Shown one piece after another: positions 1-11,112 of a stretch of 64,000 nt of DNA. Position 1 is the stretch's first letter. Each line of letters opens with the position of its first letter. The position numbers and the translations under genes were made by a program. Source of the DNA: Dicyema japonicum. Taxonomy: Eukaryota; Dicyemida; Rhombozoa; Dicyemidae. The notes under the pieces were generated by a model. That model was not told the DNA's origin and did no database searches. It was given only the letters and a program-made list of their open reading frames with translations. The stretch covers positions 1,408,111 to 1,472,110 of the forward strand of contig RDEW01000002.1 of NCBI GenBank assembly GCA_011109175.1, in the 5' to 3' direction.

Positions 1-261
1 AGTGATGTCCGCACCGGTTGGATGTGGGATAAAAGTGGAGGAAAGTAGAATTACTTCTCCACCTCTCTTCGAAAGCGGTGTTCTAGAAAGGGGGTATGGT
101 TGGTTTTTATTAATTTTGAGCTTCGTTTTACTATGTTCTTTTTGGGTAAGGAAGATAAACGTCCTCGTCTTCAGGGAGTCTGTTGATCAGTTTCGGAGTC
201 TTTAAAAAAAGAGTTGCATGAACCCTTATGGTAAAAATATTTTACGATCTCGTTCCATTTT

Positions 262-415
262 GGTTCNGGGCTAAAGTGACTTAGGTTACGGGTTCGATTA
301 TCGCTGCTATTCACCTGGTGGAAGGTTCCACGCATCTACGATGCAGAAAAGGTTTGACGAGTGACGCCGTCATCAGTGGATACTCACTGCGGAACTGGAT
401 TGTCTATAAAGAATT
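262..415 (+). mobile_element. tRNA-derived SINE, 5'-truncated copy
   Basis: This stretch matches by eye the full SINE at 57,522-57,801: the B-box-like GGGTTCGATT, then the core with CACCTGGTGGAAGGTTCCA and a CATCTACGATGCAG block, then the block ending in GGAACTGGATTGTCTATAAA. The A-box end is degenerate and includes one undetermined base at about 267. At about 413 it passes directly into an R2-like LINE fragment on the opposite strand, so either the SINE inserted there or the junction is a recombination point. Confidence 0.75.
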
Positions 416-860
416 TTTCGTGTAGCGATCCGATTCCCTAGACGACTCAAAAATTCCAGCGTTTCAGGCGAAAGGGAACCAGACGTCTCAACGGCGAGTA
501 GAACAAACAAAAAAATCCTTGGACAGGAGCGCGTACTTTTCCCGTTTCATCTTCTCGGCTTTTTCATCGGCAGATCAGGCTCTAGAGGCACTTTGGACTA
601 GGTTTCAAGAGGCAAATGTGTCGATGCAAATAACGTCCCAGACAAGAGGTTTCCCGGCTTCAAAAAGGAAGATTATCATCCCGTCTGGTCGTTTCCCGTT
701 CCGCCTGCAAAGGCCGACAGGTTCGAGCATGGAGGGGTGTCCGGCAGCGTCCAAAGATCGTCTAACGACTTGAGGGAATTGTTAAGACTCTTCCTGCAGG
801 AGAGAGGGTATAGGCCAAAACAGTCGATCTTGTCTCCGCATCAGCACGGATGTGGAACAC
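413..860 (-). mobile_element. R2-like LINE, endonuclease-domain fragment
   Basis: Read on the minus strand with frameshift correction, this gives the C-terminal restriction-like endonuclease of a non-LTR retrotransposon. Visible pieces are a cysteine finger remnant (DKIDCFGLYPLSCRKS), then GKRPDG, then GKPLVWDVICIDTFAS, then a tail with ETSGSLSPETLEFLSRLGNR. RPD and WD correspond to the conserved PD-(D/E)xK-like positions seen in the better copies of this window. Several frameshifts and stops show it is dead. Its 3' end is lost at the SINE junction near 413. Confidence 0.7.
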
Positions 861-985
861 AGACTTTTAATCCCAGATTATTCACTACTTTATTATTTAT
901 ATAACTTTAATTAAATAAACCTGATATTTTTGTTTACGACAAAATAAATAAAGAAGTAACCTTAATCGAAGTGAACATTATCTCA

Positions 986-1421
986 AAAGATTGACTAAAA
1001 GCAAGTTGAAATTGAGAAGCTTCACAAATATGACTCGCTTGCAAATGAACCTTCGCTACTCTATGAAAGCCAAGTGAAGATTATTTCAGTGGTTTTGACA
1101 TGGGAAGTTGTCTCAAGATGCATCAAGAATCATTTGGATAAATTATCTATTGAAGAATCAACGAGGACTTACATCCAATCGGTTGTGCTGAAGAGAACGC
1201 TCGAAAGTATGCTCACTGAACATAAGCATGGGATGAAGGTATACGATGAAGAGTACGCCTCTGCTACCTCCCAACTTGTGGAACTGGCATGCCGTGAGGA
1301 CAGCCCACTGGACTCTAACGAAAATATTTTGACTGAATCTGATGTGGAGATGGGAAGTAACAGGGAGTTTATGGCACACTCTTCTCATTTTCGATATAAT
1401 TTATTGTTCAATCAGATATAG
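986..1421 (+). CDS. hypothetical protein fragment, about 140 residues
   Basis: An open frame runs to a TAG stop at 1,419-1,421. It can be extended upstream of the first ATG (1,074) to about 1,001, where it meets an AG preceded by GACTAA, which looks like a splice acceptor. That suggests an internal or terminal exon rather than a whole gene. The product is hydrophilic, rich in Ser, Glu and Leu, likely helical (for example HLDKLSIEESTRTYIQSVVL), with an acidic C-terminal end. I recognise no domain and no hydrophobic segment. No upstream start exon could be fixed. The composition and openness look coding, unlike the AT-rich flanks, but this could be a chance ORF or a gene remnant. Confidence 0.4.
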
Positions 1422-1499
1422 TGTATTTAAAATTTCAGTTTGTTTTCATTTTTAGTGCTTCCGTCAATTATTTCGTCTTCTTCAGAATTCATTATTTCG

Positions 1500-2060
1500 A
1501 ATCATTGATGGATTTTTCGGATCTAGGAAGATGAGCCACAGAGGACCGGGCTCATTCCGACTGGATTTCCATGACAACTTCTACGTGTCCACCTAATTGG
1601 AGACTGTGAATGAGACCTATCCCTTTAGTCATGACAATCACCTTTTCAAGACAATCTTAGAAAAATCGTCTGAGATTGTTTTCATGAACCTTTCTTTCTG
1701 GGTGAAAGAGACGACCTTTTGGACTACCTCCAGGAGATGGCTCCTTCAGTCACGAAGGTTACCCAAATGACCAGAGGATCGCAGGCCATGCCAATGGTGA
1801 AGGCCTCGATCAATAGTAAATCGGAGGCCACATCACTAATACGCTGTGGCTTCTACATAGGAACGAACAAGATCTCTTGTGAGTGGATGAGAAGAGGACC
1901 GCAGACATGTTAATAAACGCTTCTTTCAATGTCTCCTACAATAATTCCTGATATGGCTTATAAACCTGATTATATCCACCAAAGCTTTTGTAGTTTTGCT
2001 AAATTGTAATATAACAGTACAGAACACGGTGAGAGATATTTCTGAGATATTGAAAGGAAT
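1500..2060 (+). other. coding-like stretch, possible vinculin/catenin-type remnant
   Basis: Three short frames in the same direction carry protein-like text broken by stops: KMSHRGPGSFRLDFHDNFY (about 1,525), then LLDYLQEMAPSVTKVTQM (about 1,715), then RNEQDLL and DEKRTADMLINASFNVSYN (about 1,860-1,945). The second piece resembles the helix in vinculin-type proteins that reads like LVxYxxxLxPxMTKMxKM. This is a weak likeness noticed by eye. Tiny introns could join the pieces, but I could not find a consistent splice set. It may be a decayed gene. Confidence 0.22.
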
Positions 2061-2739
2061 GAGTTTAAACTAAAATAATACGTATTATTCAGTTTCTAAA
2101 GTTCTTCCATTAGGAAATAAACCGAAACGCTAGATTCCGCTTCTGTGAAAATCGACCTCTCCTTTGAGGACTTGATGAAGTTGCTTTGACTGGCTAATGA
2201 TTTGACCACTATCTGCCAAACACGTGGAAGCACACACCTTTTAGGACAGCATCGTTGGAACGTTCGTATATAAGGGAGAGCGTATGAACGTGTTCTGACC
2301 ACGTGAACGCTCATTACCGCGGTCTTTCAAACTGACGCCATTGACAGAAATAGTTAAAGAAGTTCATCAACGTCATCGCTCTTATTTTGACTTGATCGAA
2401 TAGTTTAGGGGTGAGGTACGTCTATCACACAAAATGACTTAATCTTCTCAAGATGGACTAGACATTTAGTTTCAATTCTTATGTTAATGTACGAACTGGT
2501 GGGTTTGAAAATATTGGATATACAAAAATTCAGAACGAGGTCGTCAAGTAACAATGATCTGGGTTCATAGATAGTATTGGCTTTATTGTCTTTTTATGAT
2601 TTTTATGGTTTTCATCATCGAAAATTAACATTTTAAGAATTCCATTAATACTTTAAGCAACAAAAAACATGAGTTGTAGCATTATATAATAATCCAGTAG
2701 TTTTATTCATGCATCCATCTCCTCCAGTTATCCCAGTTC

Positions 2740-4143
2740 CAAGGTGGACGAAGAAAAATCATTCGCTATTTCCCGCTCAACTGAAGAGGTTCATATATCT
2801 ATTAGGACTGGATGAGTTTTTTAATAGTTTTGGGTGGATTTGTTCGATATTAAAAGGTTTCTGATTATGTGATTTTGGGGATTGGATACATTTGATTAGC
2901 GGTTCCTATTACTTGAATCTATTAACTACACACATGCAGAGAACATTCACTAATCTCCAAAGAACAAACAGGAAAATCCCACCTCGGGCAAAAGACAAAA
3001 CCTGAACTAAAAATATACATGAATTTGTATCTACGACCCATCGGAGAGAACAGATACAGGAGCGTAGACCTCCTGAGAACAAGCTGATTTGTTAATCGTT
3101 GACGCAGAGTGTGAACCTCCAAATGGCACAACCATATTCAATAGTCTTATGGTGTTATGGGCTTTTCCTAGCAATTACATTGAAGATATTCAACCTCTAG
3201 TCTTTTCGTTAGGAGTTGGTCTGAGGCCCTTGTAAAGTTTATCAGTTTGTTGTACGACTTCATAGGATATTAGGATTCTTTGAAATGGCTATAAGCACAT
3301 ATCCCGGAAGAAGCTAAAACTGAAACAATCCGATGTGAATAGAGTGAAGCTAGAGAGTTGTGCCTAAACTACTGCGATCGCCAGGGAGAGGCAAGCGTTC
3401 CTAGAGGCAGTGATAAAATCGTCTGCATACAACAAGAATGTTGGAATCCTCAATCTGGTGAACGTCATGAAGAAATAAATTAAACAAAATGTAGGGAACT
3501 CTGTAGGACTTCATTTGATATCATTCATTATATCTACCTGCTTTTTTCCACGAATAATCTTCCATGCCCTCCTGACAGGAAGTTTTCTAACCAGAGTTTG
3601 AGATTATGGTGAATATTAGTATCAAAATTTTTTGTTAGGTGTGTCACGAGACAGAATAAAAACCCTTTTTTTTTTTGTCGTGTTTTTTTTTGAGACGGTT
3701 CCATATGGGGTCCTAGATCATTAAAGACATCCATAATAATTTGAGATAGAGTTGACAGGAGCGTCTTCATATTCGAATACTATGTTGGAAGATGGCCCTG
3801 GCAATTAGGGAATAATCGTCATGAACTAATTTCTCTAACACTTATAAAGGATTGCGCGTCAGTGAAATCGGACGAAACTAGGATTGGCCATTCTTAGATT
3901 TTCAGGGTTTTAAAAATTGGATAATGACTGAATTCTTTCAGATGTTAGAAGGAGTGTGCACAACTGCCGAATAGTTGTGTATGTCTGTGAGTATCAATCT
4001 CGCCTCTAGCTCCAAGTGTTTCAAATGACTTAAAGACACTCCATCAGGGCCACAGGGACGGGAGTTTCGTAGCGAGAAAACGCCCCCATACTTGTTCGGC
4101 AGTAAAAAATATCATGTTAGGCGGTTCGTTTAGTTCTTAATGG
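2740..4143 (-). mobile_element. CR1/Jockey-type LINE reverse transcriptase remnant
   Basis: On the minus strand this gives ordered reverse-transcriptase motifs with frameshifts: GPDGVSLSHLKHL near 4,060, FRPISL and LEKLV near 3,850, NIHHNLKLWLENFLSGGHGR near 3,600, then the catalytic LLYADDFITASRN near 3,420, then thumb and tail text down to about 2,900. Motif order and spacing fit a LINE of the CR1/Jockey type. Multiple stops (one in the linker before GPDG) mark it as dead. Its upstream part is split by an R2-like insertion at 4,144-4,503 flanked by duplicated LINE sequence. Confidence 0.75.
4094..4143. repeat. direct repeat A1, long target-site duplication
   Basis: This roughly 48-bp block starts with CTTGTTCGGCAGTAAAAAAT and recurs at 4,504-4,553, on the other side of a 5'-truncated R2-like insertion. 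The two copies differ by a small indel (TTAGGCGG against TTT). The repeat lies inside the interrupted CR1-type LINE, as expected for a duplicated target. Confidence 0.8.
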
Positions 4144-4503
4144 TTTTATTATAAGGAAAAGAATAGTTAATTTTAATTTTAATTATTCAGCTGTTGGGAG
4201 ATGCATAAGCTATTCCCACGGACAACAGCCAACGAGAGCCTCTCCTTGAGCCATATCGTCTCACTAAGATCACCAGTTTTGTCGGATAGTTGTTTTCCAA
4301 GATGATTCAGAAACTTCAGCGTTTTAGGGCCAAAGTTCCCCGAAGTTTCAATCGCAACAGGTGCGAAAATATACCTGTCGCTGATATCCGAATACTTAGC
4401 ATTTTTCATTTCCCTCTGCTTGAGAAGAAGGTCTGCCCGTGAATTATTTTTTTTGCTTGGGGCGAAAGAGCAGACACAGATCACATCCCATACAAGGTTT
4501 CGC
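4144..4503 (-). mobile_element. R2-like LINE, 5'-truncated 3' end
   Basis: A continuous minus-strand frame encodes the last third of the restriction-like endonuclease: GRNLVWDVICVCSFAP, then KYSDISDRYIFAPVAIETSG, then LGKQLSDKTGDL and RLSLAVVRGNS, ending just before a short AT-rich 3' tail. The break at GRNLVWD corresponds to the middle of the endonuclease of fuller copies, so this is a short 5'-truncated insertion. It is one of the less decayed copies, and its flanking direct repeats still match, so it is fairly recent. It sits inside a CR1-type LINE on the same strand. Confidence 0.85.
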
Positions 4504-4553
4504 CCTTGTTCGGCAGTAAAAAATATCATGTTTTCGTTTAGTTCTTAATGAAC
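4504..4553. repeat. direct repeat A2, long target-site duplication
   Basis: Second copy of the block at 4,094-4,143, beginning CTTGTTCGGCAGTAAAAAAT and ending GTTTAGTTCTTAATG. It directly abuts the truncated 5' end of the R2-like insertion. Confidence 0.8.
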
Positions 4554-4704
4554 GAGTGTTGATGCTGAAAGGTTTTGGACGTTTTTTATTTATTTATAAA
4601 TGATTGATACATAAAATTTAATTAAAATTTAAAAGTTTAACTATTTATAATTTGGTTTTTAATAAAAATGGTGTCGTTCCAACGACAGCCAAGTTGTTAA
4701 CCTT

Positions 4705-5530
4705 ATAATTAAGGATCTGGAGGAGTCCCCTTGATGGGCATGGATTGGCGCATCAGACAAGATTTGAGTGCTCTATAGACACTCAAATAGTCATCGGCTG
4801 AGGATAAGAAGCATTGTGAGGAGTACAGTCGCATCCTACAGGCGGACCCTTCCAAAGTCAGTTTCAAGGACTAGAAAAGAGTTCTTCCTCAGCTAGCTAC
4901 TTTGGGTGTGGAAATCACTATGCGGAGATCCAAGTAGTGGATTAATTTACGACAAATTTCTTCCTCCAAGATGGGGATCGACAGATTAAGCCAAGTCTGT
5001 GTGATGATCCACATTGGAAGTCGAAGACTGGATCACCAACTCTCTACTGTTAGTTCTTTGATTCAACCAAGATGCTCTGGTTCAAGTGGATAAGTCTATG
5101 AGAATAGACCAGATTGATGTGATTGACCTTCTACTACCATGTGCAAGATCAGTTCAGAAGAAGGTCAGAAATATTTAAAGGCGATGGCTGCAGCGGCAAA
5201 CTATTCCTTGATGAACCAATCTTTGATGACCTTTCTTATGCGCAGATTTTGTTTTCAGTCATTCGAAGATCTCTACAAACAGTTTGATACTTCCAGAAGT
5301 GTAGGACATGCACGTGGTATATGACGTCTCGCATAACATCGCTAAAATGGAGGAACATGTGGTTGATGAAAGACGGGTGCAGATTCTGGTCTATCGGAAG
5401 GGATCAGCCCGACCCTTTCCGCCTCATCATCCTATGATCCCTGTTGATTACCAAGTTTTCTAGAGTTTATATTTGTAGTTGAATGGCTAGCCCAGGACGA
5501 TGGCCACGTGCAGCTATNTTCCATTGATCA
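4705..5530 (+). pseudogene. rtcB: RtcB-type tRNA-splicing ligase, broken copy
   Basis: RtcB (HSPC117 in animals) joins RNA 2',3'-cyclic phosphate ends during tRNA splicing. In order along the strand I read: [143 protein letters not shown], and TMATCSY. These match the central and C-terminal part of the family, including the metal-binding NHYAE and GHQ-type motifs (the latter read as LDHQ). The reading frame changes at least four times and contains stops, such as the TAG after SFKD. The N-terminal third and the C-terminal guanylylated-His region are absent. No clear 22-25 nt introns remain, so it may be a processed copy. One N lies at 5,518. Confidence 0.85.
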
Positions 5531-6629
5531 TTTCTTGTGAATTTTTATAACTGCTACGTATTGACGTACCAACATCTTGGTTCTAAGTGGGCTTGTGTAT
5601 GACTTTGGAAAGATTCGTAAGTTGCAGATATTTTAATTAGTTGATTCTATTGTATCAAACGAAATGTACAATTAGCTTCATGATTTATGGAAATTTCATA
5701 TTCCTTTTTTCTATTGAGCATTGACTAGGTTAAGGATTCGGGAGATTTAGGAAACATAAAATTCCGGTTCGAATTTCTTCCAGCCCAAAATTAAAAGAAC
5801 TCTAAATATCACCAGTGATGCTGATAGTTAATATTATTCTGGCCATGAGTATTGCGTAGTGTTCAAATCTCGGACAAAATCCAAATGTTCGAATCTTGGT
5901 GCTGTCCATCCCGACAGAAGGTCCAACCCACATATGGTGGTTCTTGTTTTGACAAAGGACGTCATCATCATTGATACCTAACTCGGTACCAGATTGTTTA
6001 CAAGGGCTCACACACAACAACAAAAAAAGTTAAGAACGTGCTTTATTCATTTTTTCAAGTTTAGTTAAAATAACTACGTGACCTTACTCGAAAATAAAAT
6101 GTGTGTCTTACCCATACGGTGCTATAAGTACCATGGCTTTCATTATGCTCACCAAGAGTTTAGCATACTTCCAGTACTTCAAAATTTCTAGCTTCCCAGA
6201 GCTCAACTGGTATTGGCAACACTCTGAAGCAGGTTATTTGACGCGAAATTGTTCATATACGTGACATTCCATACTAGGTGCATCCCAGCAGCGAAAAAAG
6301 ATGATTATTATATCTGCCATGTAACTGTCAGTATTCCAAGTTTGAGATTAATACACGAAATCTCATATTGTCAATTCTCAATTGTTCACTCACTACAAAT
6401 CTATCCGTAATAAAACGGCTACGTGACTAGTTAGAGATACACTTTCAAGAAAAGATCTTAAAATGTTGAGTAAAATCTCGACGAAAGGCAAACACATGAA
6501 GCACACGAAAAAAGAAATGCAAGGAGCGAAATTTCGGCCAAAGATTTGAGGCCTAGATCATCTTGAAAGGTCCGGAGATTGCACTGTCTCAAGCCTAGAT
6601 CGTTGAGCTAAATAAAAAAATTCCCTCCA
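5531..6629. other. no gene recognised
   Basis: AT-rich sequence with only short ORFs. The minus-strand ORF around 5,802-6,023 has no recognisable motif. I see no RNA gene or clear repeat unit here. Confidence 0.5.
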
Positions 6630-7218
6630 CTAAGGATTTGAGTTGATGGTGTTTAGGATGTCCCTGTGCTTAAAAAATGACGAGTATTTCAGAACAAAGA
6701 GTAAGAAAGACAATTTTTCAGCAGGAAGAACCCATGGTGAATCAAGGATCCTTAGCATAGGAAATGCTAAGCATCGTCGATTCAACCTTAAAATCCTTTG
6801 TGTTTCTCTGATATAGAGTGTAGAAGAGAGTCCTTCGAGGAAAGAGCTCTCCGTCGTCGCCAAAACAAATCTTAAGAAATTAAAATTCATCCACTTCCCG
6901 ATCCTTTATCCCGTAAACTGATCTTTAAAGCTCCGGCAACGAAAACTAAATCTTGGGCGGATATAGAGATGTTGATAATCAAAGACTCCTTAGAGTTGTT
7001 AATGACATGGAGGTCTTTCAAGACGGAGTCATAAGGGCCTCCACGTCATCCATATACAATACGTTGAATAGAGAAAGCACATTGCATGCGACATCATCCA
7101 CAGTCAGATCAAATAGGAGTGCTCCAAGCACACTATTCTCTAAAGAGAACACACAACATTATCTTCGAAGACAACTCTGCTGTCCGAACCATACGCTAGG
7201 GTAGCCAATATCCATAGA
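6630..7218 (-). mobile_element. R2-like LINE, reverse-transcriptase fragment
   Basis: Minus-strand text near 7,130-7,000 reads VLGALLFDLTVDD, then NVLYMDDVEAL, which are the palm motifs of the reverse transcriptase, with the catalytic YMDD box present. Further on, near 6,720-6,650, frameshifted text matches the thumb segment seen at 55.3 kb (FLLKN..., FKHRDI). Frameshifts and stops are frequent. At 7,218 it is fused to the 5' part of an unrelated APE LINE, giving a chimeric junction. Confidence 0.65.
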
Positions 7219-8883
7219 AGTGGTTTGGCTCATGACTTCAAGGCCAGCATTCTCGGCTAAGATCTTCAGTAGTCGTTTATCTGCATTGATTTTGTAGCAC
7301 CCGTAACTCACGTTCTTAGTATTTAGGTCACCCACTTGTATACCCATCGCATTTTGCTCAAAGAATTTGTTAATGTCTGTAAAACAGTCCCTTATGTCCT
7401 TCGAATATATACCCCCTATATTTATCCATCATCCGCAGAAACGTACTACAATAGACACGAATTCGCACTGTGAGGCCGAGATGATGTTAGGATTCCATAC
7501 TTGTAAGTCATCACGGTAGAAGAGGGAAGTTTCCGTGCCACCCATAGCACCGTCTTCCCATAGTATATTTATCGAGTAGTATCCGTCCATAGTGTGAGTT
7601 TGAGTCTTCTTCACTTTTGTCTCGTTGACCAGCAAAACGTCAACCTTGGTGGTCGTCGAAAGTAGTGCCAGATCACGATGCCTTTTCCCTAGGAATCGGG
7701 AATTCACCAAAACTATCTTCAGACCTCTCGTTAATTACTTTTTAAATGACCTGGGATCTCCATTGCCAGGTTTATCCACTCCCAGGATAGCACTAAGCTC
7801 CTGCAATCTTGAGATTATATCTCTCAATTCTTGGAGAGATCAGACTGACGATTTATCAGTATGCTCGTCCTCGTTCAATATTTCAAAGGATTTCACAACT
7901 GGTGAATCAATTCTCATGAAATCAATAACATACATCAATAGTAAAGAAGGCGGATTGGCATTCAAATACGAAAGAAATTTTGAGAATCCACTTTCCTCCG
8001 GCCATGCATGACAGAGTTTATATTGAAGGAGAGGGAACCAGAAATCAAATGGGTCCAGTCCTCCACATATTCATTAGTTTCCAGAACGACCCCCTGAGAC
8101 TTCTATGGACATTTCCACAGAATTTTTTCTCGGGAGAAGACATTGAGAAAATGAAAACATATTTTTTCATTCCAAATTCACTCAGATTCTGATTTATAGG
8201 TAACCTAAAACCTTACTGAATGTCCCTGAGTAATATCGGTTCCTCCACTGTGAACCACAGGAAGGCTTTCATTATTTTTCTTTTTAAGGTTTTTAAAATA
8301 ATTAAGATAGTTCGACATATCCATCATCTTAGTTTCGTCACTAAAGAGTTGTTAAAAATGCAGTACCTAGTTAAATTCTTAACAATTTAATCCACATTGG
8401 AATAGACAGTTTCACTGAAAGACATCAAGACTAATACTCTAAATGTATCATGTCACATGGCAGATTGATCTAATTGATTTGAAAAAAAACAGTTTTTAAT
8501 TTATAAAATACAATTTTTATAGAAATTTTTTGGGAAGTTTACGTGTTTGGACGGATTTGCTATAAAATGTCAATAATCTGTTTGCCAACTATGGCAAATG
8601 TCCGTCATTCGCACAAGATACTATATTTGCCATGTATTATTAATTGACGTTTCACAACTTGCCTGAATCCTCTCGAATTTTTATGACTTTAAAAATAGCA
8701 ATTCCTCATTCAGATGTCAGTCGAATATTCTTAATTATTTACCTCACACGTAACATTGAGTTGATTATCAAATACAAAATTCATAATGCACTGAAAATTT
8801 TGTTTTTTTTATTCTTCGCATTATGTTATGTTTATTTCCTTTTGGAACTAGGGTCTTCACCTATTCTCTTTTCTGAGATTTGT
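7219..8883 (-). mobile_element. APE-type LINE 5' region, arm A of a large inverted repeat
   Basis: On the minus strand this begins with non-coding 5' sequence, then a linker (LQELRDIISRLQELSAILGM), then the start of an AP-endonuclease domain: VNSRFLGKRHRDLALL, then VDVLLVNETKVKK, then GGTETSLFYRDDLQVWNPN. The NETK motif holds the catalytic Glu typical of LINE endonucleases. The block is the reverse complement of 37,464-39,122, nearly identical by eye, and both arms lose similarity at the same point after CAAACCACTTCT. The copy is therefore truncated at its 3' side, opposite to usual LINE truncation. Confidence 0.85.
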
Positions 8884-8889
8884 CCATTT

Positions 8890-8980
8890 CTGTAATAGTT
8901 GATAATAACATTGCATACATTATATTATTTTGATTTTTTTAATCACAAGAGAATTTATTTTTAAAATTATTAATAACTAG
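8890..8980. other. AT-rich spacer
   Basis: Short AT-rich spacer between the inverted-repeat arm and the next R2-like element. No feature seen. Confidence 0.5.
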
Positions 8981-8984
8981 GACG

Positions 8985-10760
8985 ACAGATTGGCGAAGGT
9001 GTTACCTCTGATAATCGCCATTTCGAGCCTCTGCCTCAACCAGAACCTCTCCCGTGGCTCACACTTTTTTGAGGCCAGTTTGCTTCCAATGCTGAAGAGA
9101 AAGCCGTCCATCTTTGCTCCCACGGTTCCAGTTGTCTCCACAGCAATGGGGGTGAAATGGTATTAGTCTTCGAGGGATTCGTACTTGCGGATCTTCTTGG
9201 CCTCCGCCTGGTCGGGTATTTCTCCAGGAGAGTGCGTCGCCGTCAGCGGTCTGGACTCTGAGAAGGTTTCCACATACGTTGCATCCTAGACGAGTGATTT
9301 TCCGTGGGAGTATGGGAATAACGTCATGCCATCCGGCCTATTCCCGTCGCCTCTGTCTAAGCCCAAAGAAGCCCAAAAATTGGGCCGGAAATCCCGCGGC
9401 CTTGAGGGCTCGAAAAAAGATGTCATTGAGGGCTGCGTGACGCGGGGCTCGACCAGCGTTTCGTCGACAAGAGAGTGGATGTAAACCTTTCGTATCAACG
9501 TCCCCGCCGCAACGGCATTTGTGTCTCTGGCATATGCCCAGTCCTAGGCGCAGTGCCACCCCGATCCTCAGGCTGTTTTCGTCAAAAAAGGTCCCCAGAT
9601 GTAGGTACGGTAGGGCCTCGAGTCAGACTCCATTTCCGCGATGTGCGGCCGACTTAATGCTTGCTAGTCGGTGTTGGTTGGCGCTTGTCTTCGCGGCCTC
9701 CAGAGTGCTCATACATTCAATTGATTCCCAACTCTTCTGGCAAGAAATGTTCGACGTGAATTCCAAACCCAACTCTTTTCACAACTTGCTAACTCTATCA
9801 AGCTCCGAGTCCAAGGTATGTCTGGTTGCGTTACGTAGGACTGCTTGGACTAAGCGACTGCAGCTCGCAAGGAATGAAAAGTAGGCAGGCAGGGTGGCCT
9901 CAAAGGGGGATCTTAACCCAATACCCCAATTTCTCACAGGTAGTTTGCACATTGTCCAGCCCAGATCATCGAATTTGACATTCAGTATTGACTCCGCCGA
10001 TCGTCTCAGAATCTTAATGCTCTACGGTGTTCAAAACATGGTGAACATTCAAAATGTACATCATCTTGACATGGAAATAATTTCTTGAACAAGAAGAAAG
10101 ACACATATGGATTCAAAGATGATACTCTCTTTGTAAAGGCTTCAACTTGATTATCCTTACTGGTAAGGCAGTGTCCAGCTTGTCGTTTCCGAGAGGGCAG
10201 CCGAAGAAGTGTGCTTTGTCCAAGGAGGATATGCTGAAACCTGGAAGTAGGGATCTGATTCTTGGCAGGCAGTAGAAAAGCTTGGAATTTCATAATATTG
10301 ACACTTAAACCCAATCGATTTCATAACATTGACACTTAAACCCAATCGATTTCATAACATTGACACTTAACCAATTCCTGATATACATTCTCCCATGGGC
10401 CAGCTATTGTGGCGTCGTCCAAGTCCCACAGGTTGAGTTCGCTGTTTATGTTTCGTGCCACTGTGTCAATTGTCATTGCAAAAAGCAAAGGCCCTAGAGG
10501 GCCACCATGCTGAACGCCTATGCGTGAATAAACGATATCGCTTCCGTAAACTAAGGCAGAGTCCGTCCCATACGATAAATGTCCACGTGACCAGTCTCTG
10601 GAGCTCTCTTCCGACAGGTTTCCAAAATACAGTCTCTCCTCAGCGAGTTGAAAGCATTTGATATATCAAGCTTCAGGCTTAGCCTTTGGGTCTGGGAATT
10701 ATTGTTGTTGAAGAAACTCCCCACGGCGTGGACTGCTGCCTATAATATTTTTTGATTAAA
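8985..10760 (-). mobile_element. R2-like LINE, reverse transcriptase plus endonuclease, decayed
   Basis: Read from 10,760 downward on the minus strand this covers most of the 3' half of the element: AAVHAVGSFF and LDISNAFNSLRRDCILE (palm), DLDDATIAGPWENVYQEL (catalytic box, near 10,420), KLPVR (thumb), then CRCGGDVDTKGLHPLSCRRN with APRHAALND (cysteine finger), GLDRGDGNRPDGMTLFPYS and GKSLV (endonuclease), then ETTGTVGAKMDGFL and RLEMAIIRGN near 9,010. Several frameshifts and a stop just after GKSLV make it inactive. An internal 30-bp unit is triplicated at 10,287-10,375. Confidence 0.85.
10287..10375. repeat. tandem repeat, about 31-bp unit, three copies
   Basis: A unit containing TTGACACTTAAACCCAATCG and CATAACA occurs three times in a row inside the reverse-transcriptase region of the surrounding R2-like element. 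The last copy is partial and the first has one change (CATAATATTG). No other copy in the window shows this expansion, so it arose after insertion, probably by replication slippage. Confidence 0.8.
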
Positions 10761-11049
10761 AATCACATTTTTATAAATTTTGAACAATTTTAAAGAACAT
10801 ATGAATTTTTGACTTTATAGACAAAAATCGTCCTAGTCATAGGAATAGTCACTAGGAATAGTTCTAGGTAAATTCATCGCCTGTAAATTCAAGGATTAGT
10901 GGTTCCTAGATAGAAAAGGTCGAAATTTTTGATTTTTGTATATTATCGTTAGAATGTGATTTTGGAGGTTACATCCGCTAGAGGATGCACAGAGGCAATT
11001 CCCCAAGATAGAAGAATTCGAAAAGTTCTAAAAAGTGTTAAAATGGACT

Positions 11050-11112
11050 ACGTGGGTACGTCTAATATATTTATTATTTTTTGGAGATAAACCAATTTTA
11101 GTTAAACGAAAG
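11050..11112. repeat. direct repeat B1 flanking an R2-like insertion
   Basis: A block of about 55-60 bp containing TCTAATATATTTATTATTTT and the tail TTTAGTTAAACGAAA. It recurs at 12,300-12,362 with about two substitutions plus some upstream differences. The pair brackets the R2-like fragment at 11,113-12,299. Confidence 0.75.

Noticed and set aside
519-773. Plus-strand ORF of 84 residues
   Set aside because: Shadow of the minus-strand endonuclease fragment; it has no motif of its own.
1158-1388. Minus-strand ORF of 76 residues
   Set aside because: Shadow of the longer plus-strand frame, which extends further upstream and has more protein-like composition.
8644-8895. Plus-strand hydrophobic ORF of 83 residues
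   Set aside because: It lies in the non-coding 5' region of the APE LINE arm and is present in both inverted copies only as repeat sequence. Its composition is typical of AT-rich chance ORFs.
10287-10375. CRISPR-like array
   Set aside because: Three directly adjoining units without spacers, inside a eukaryotic LINE.
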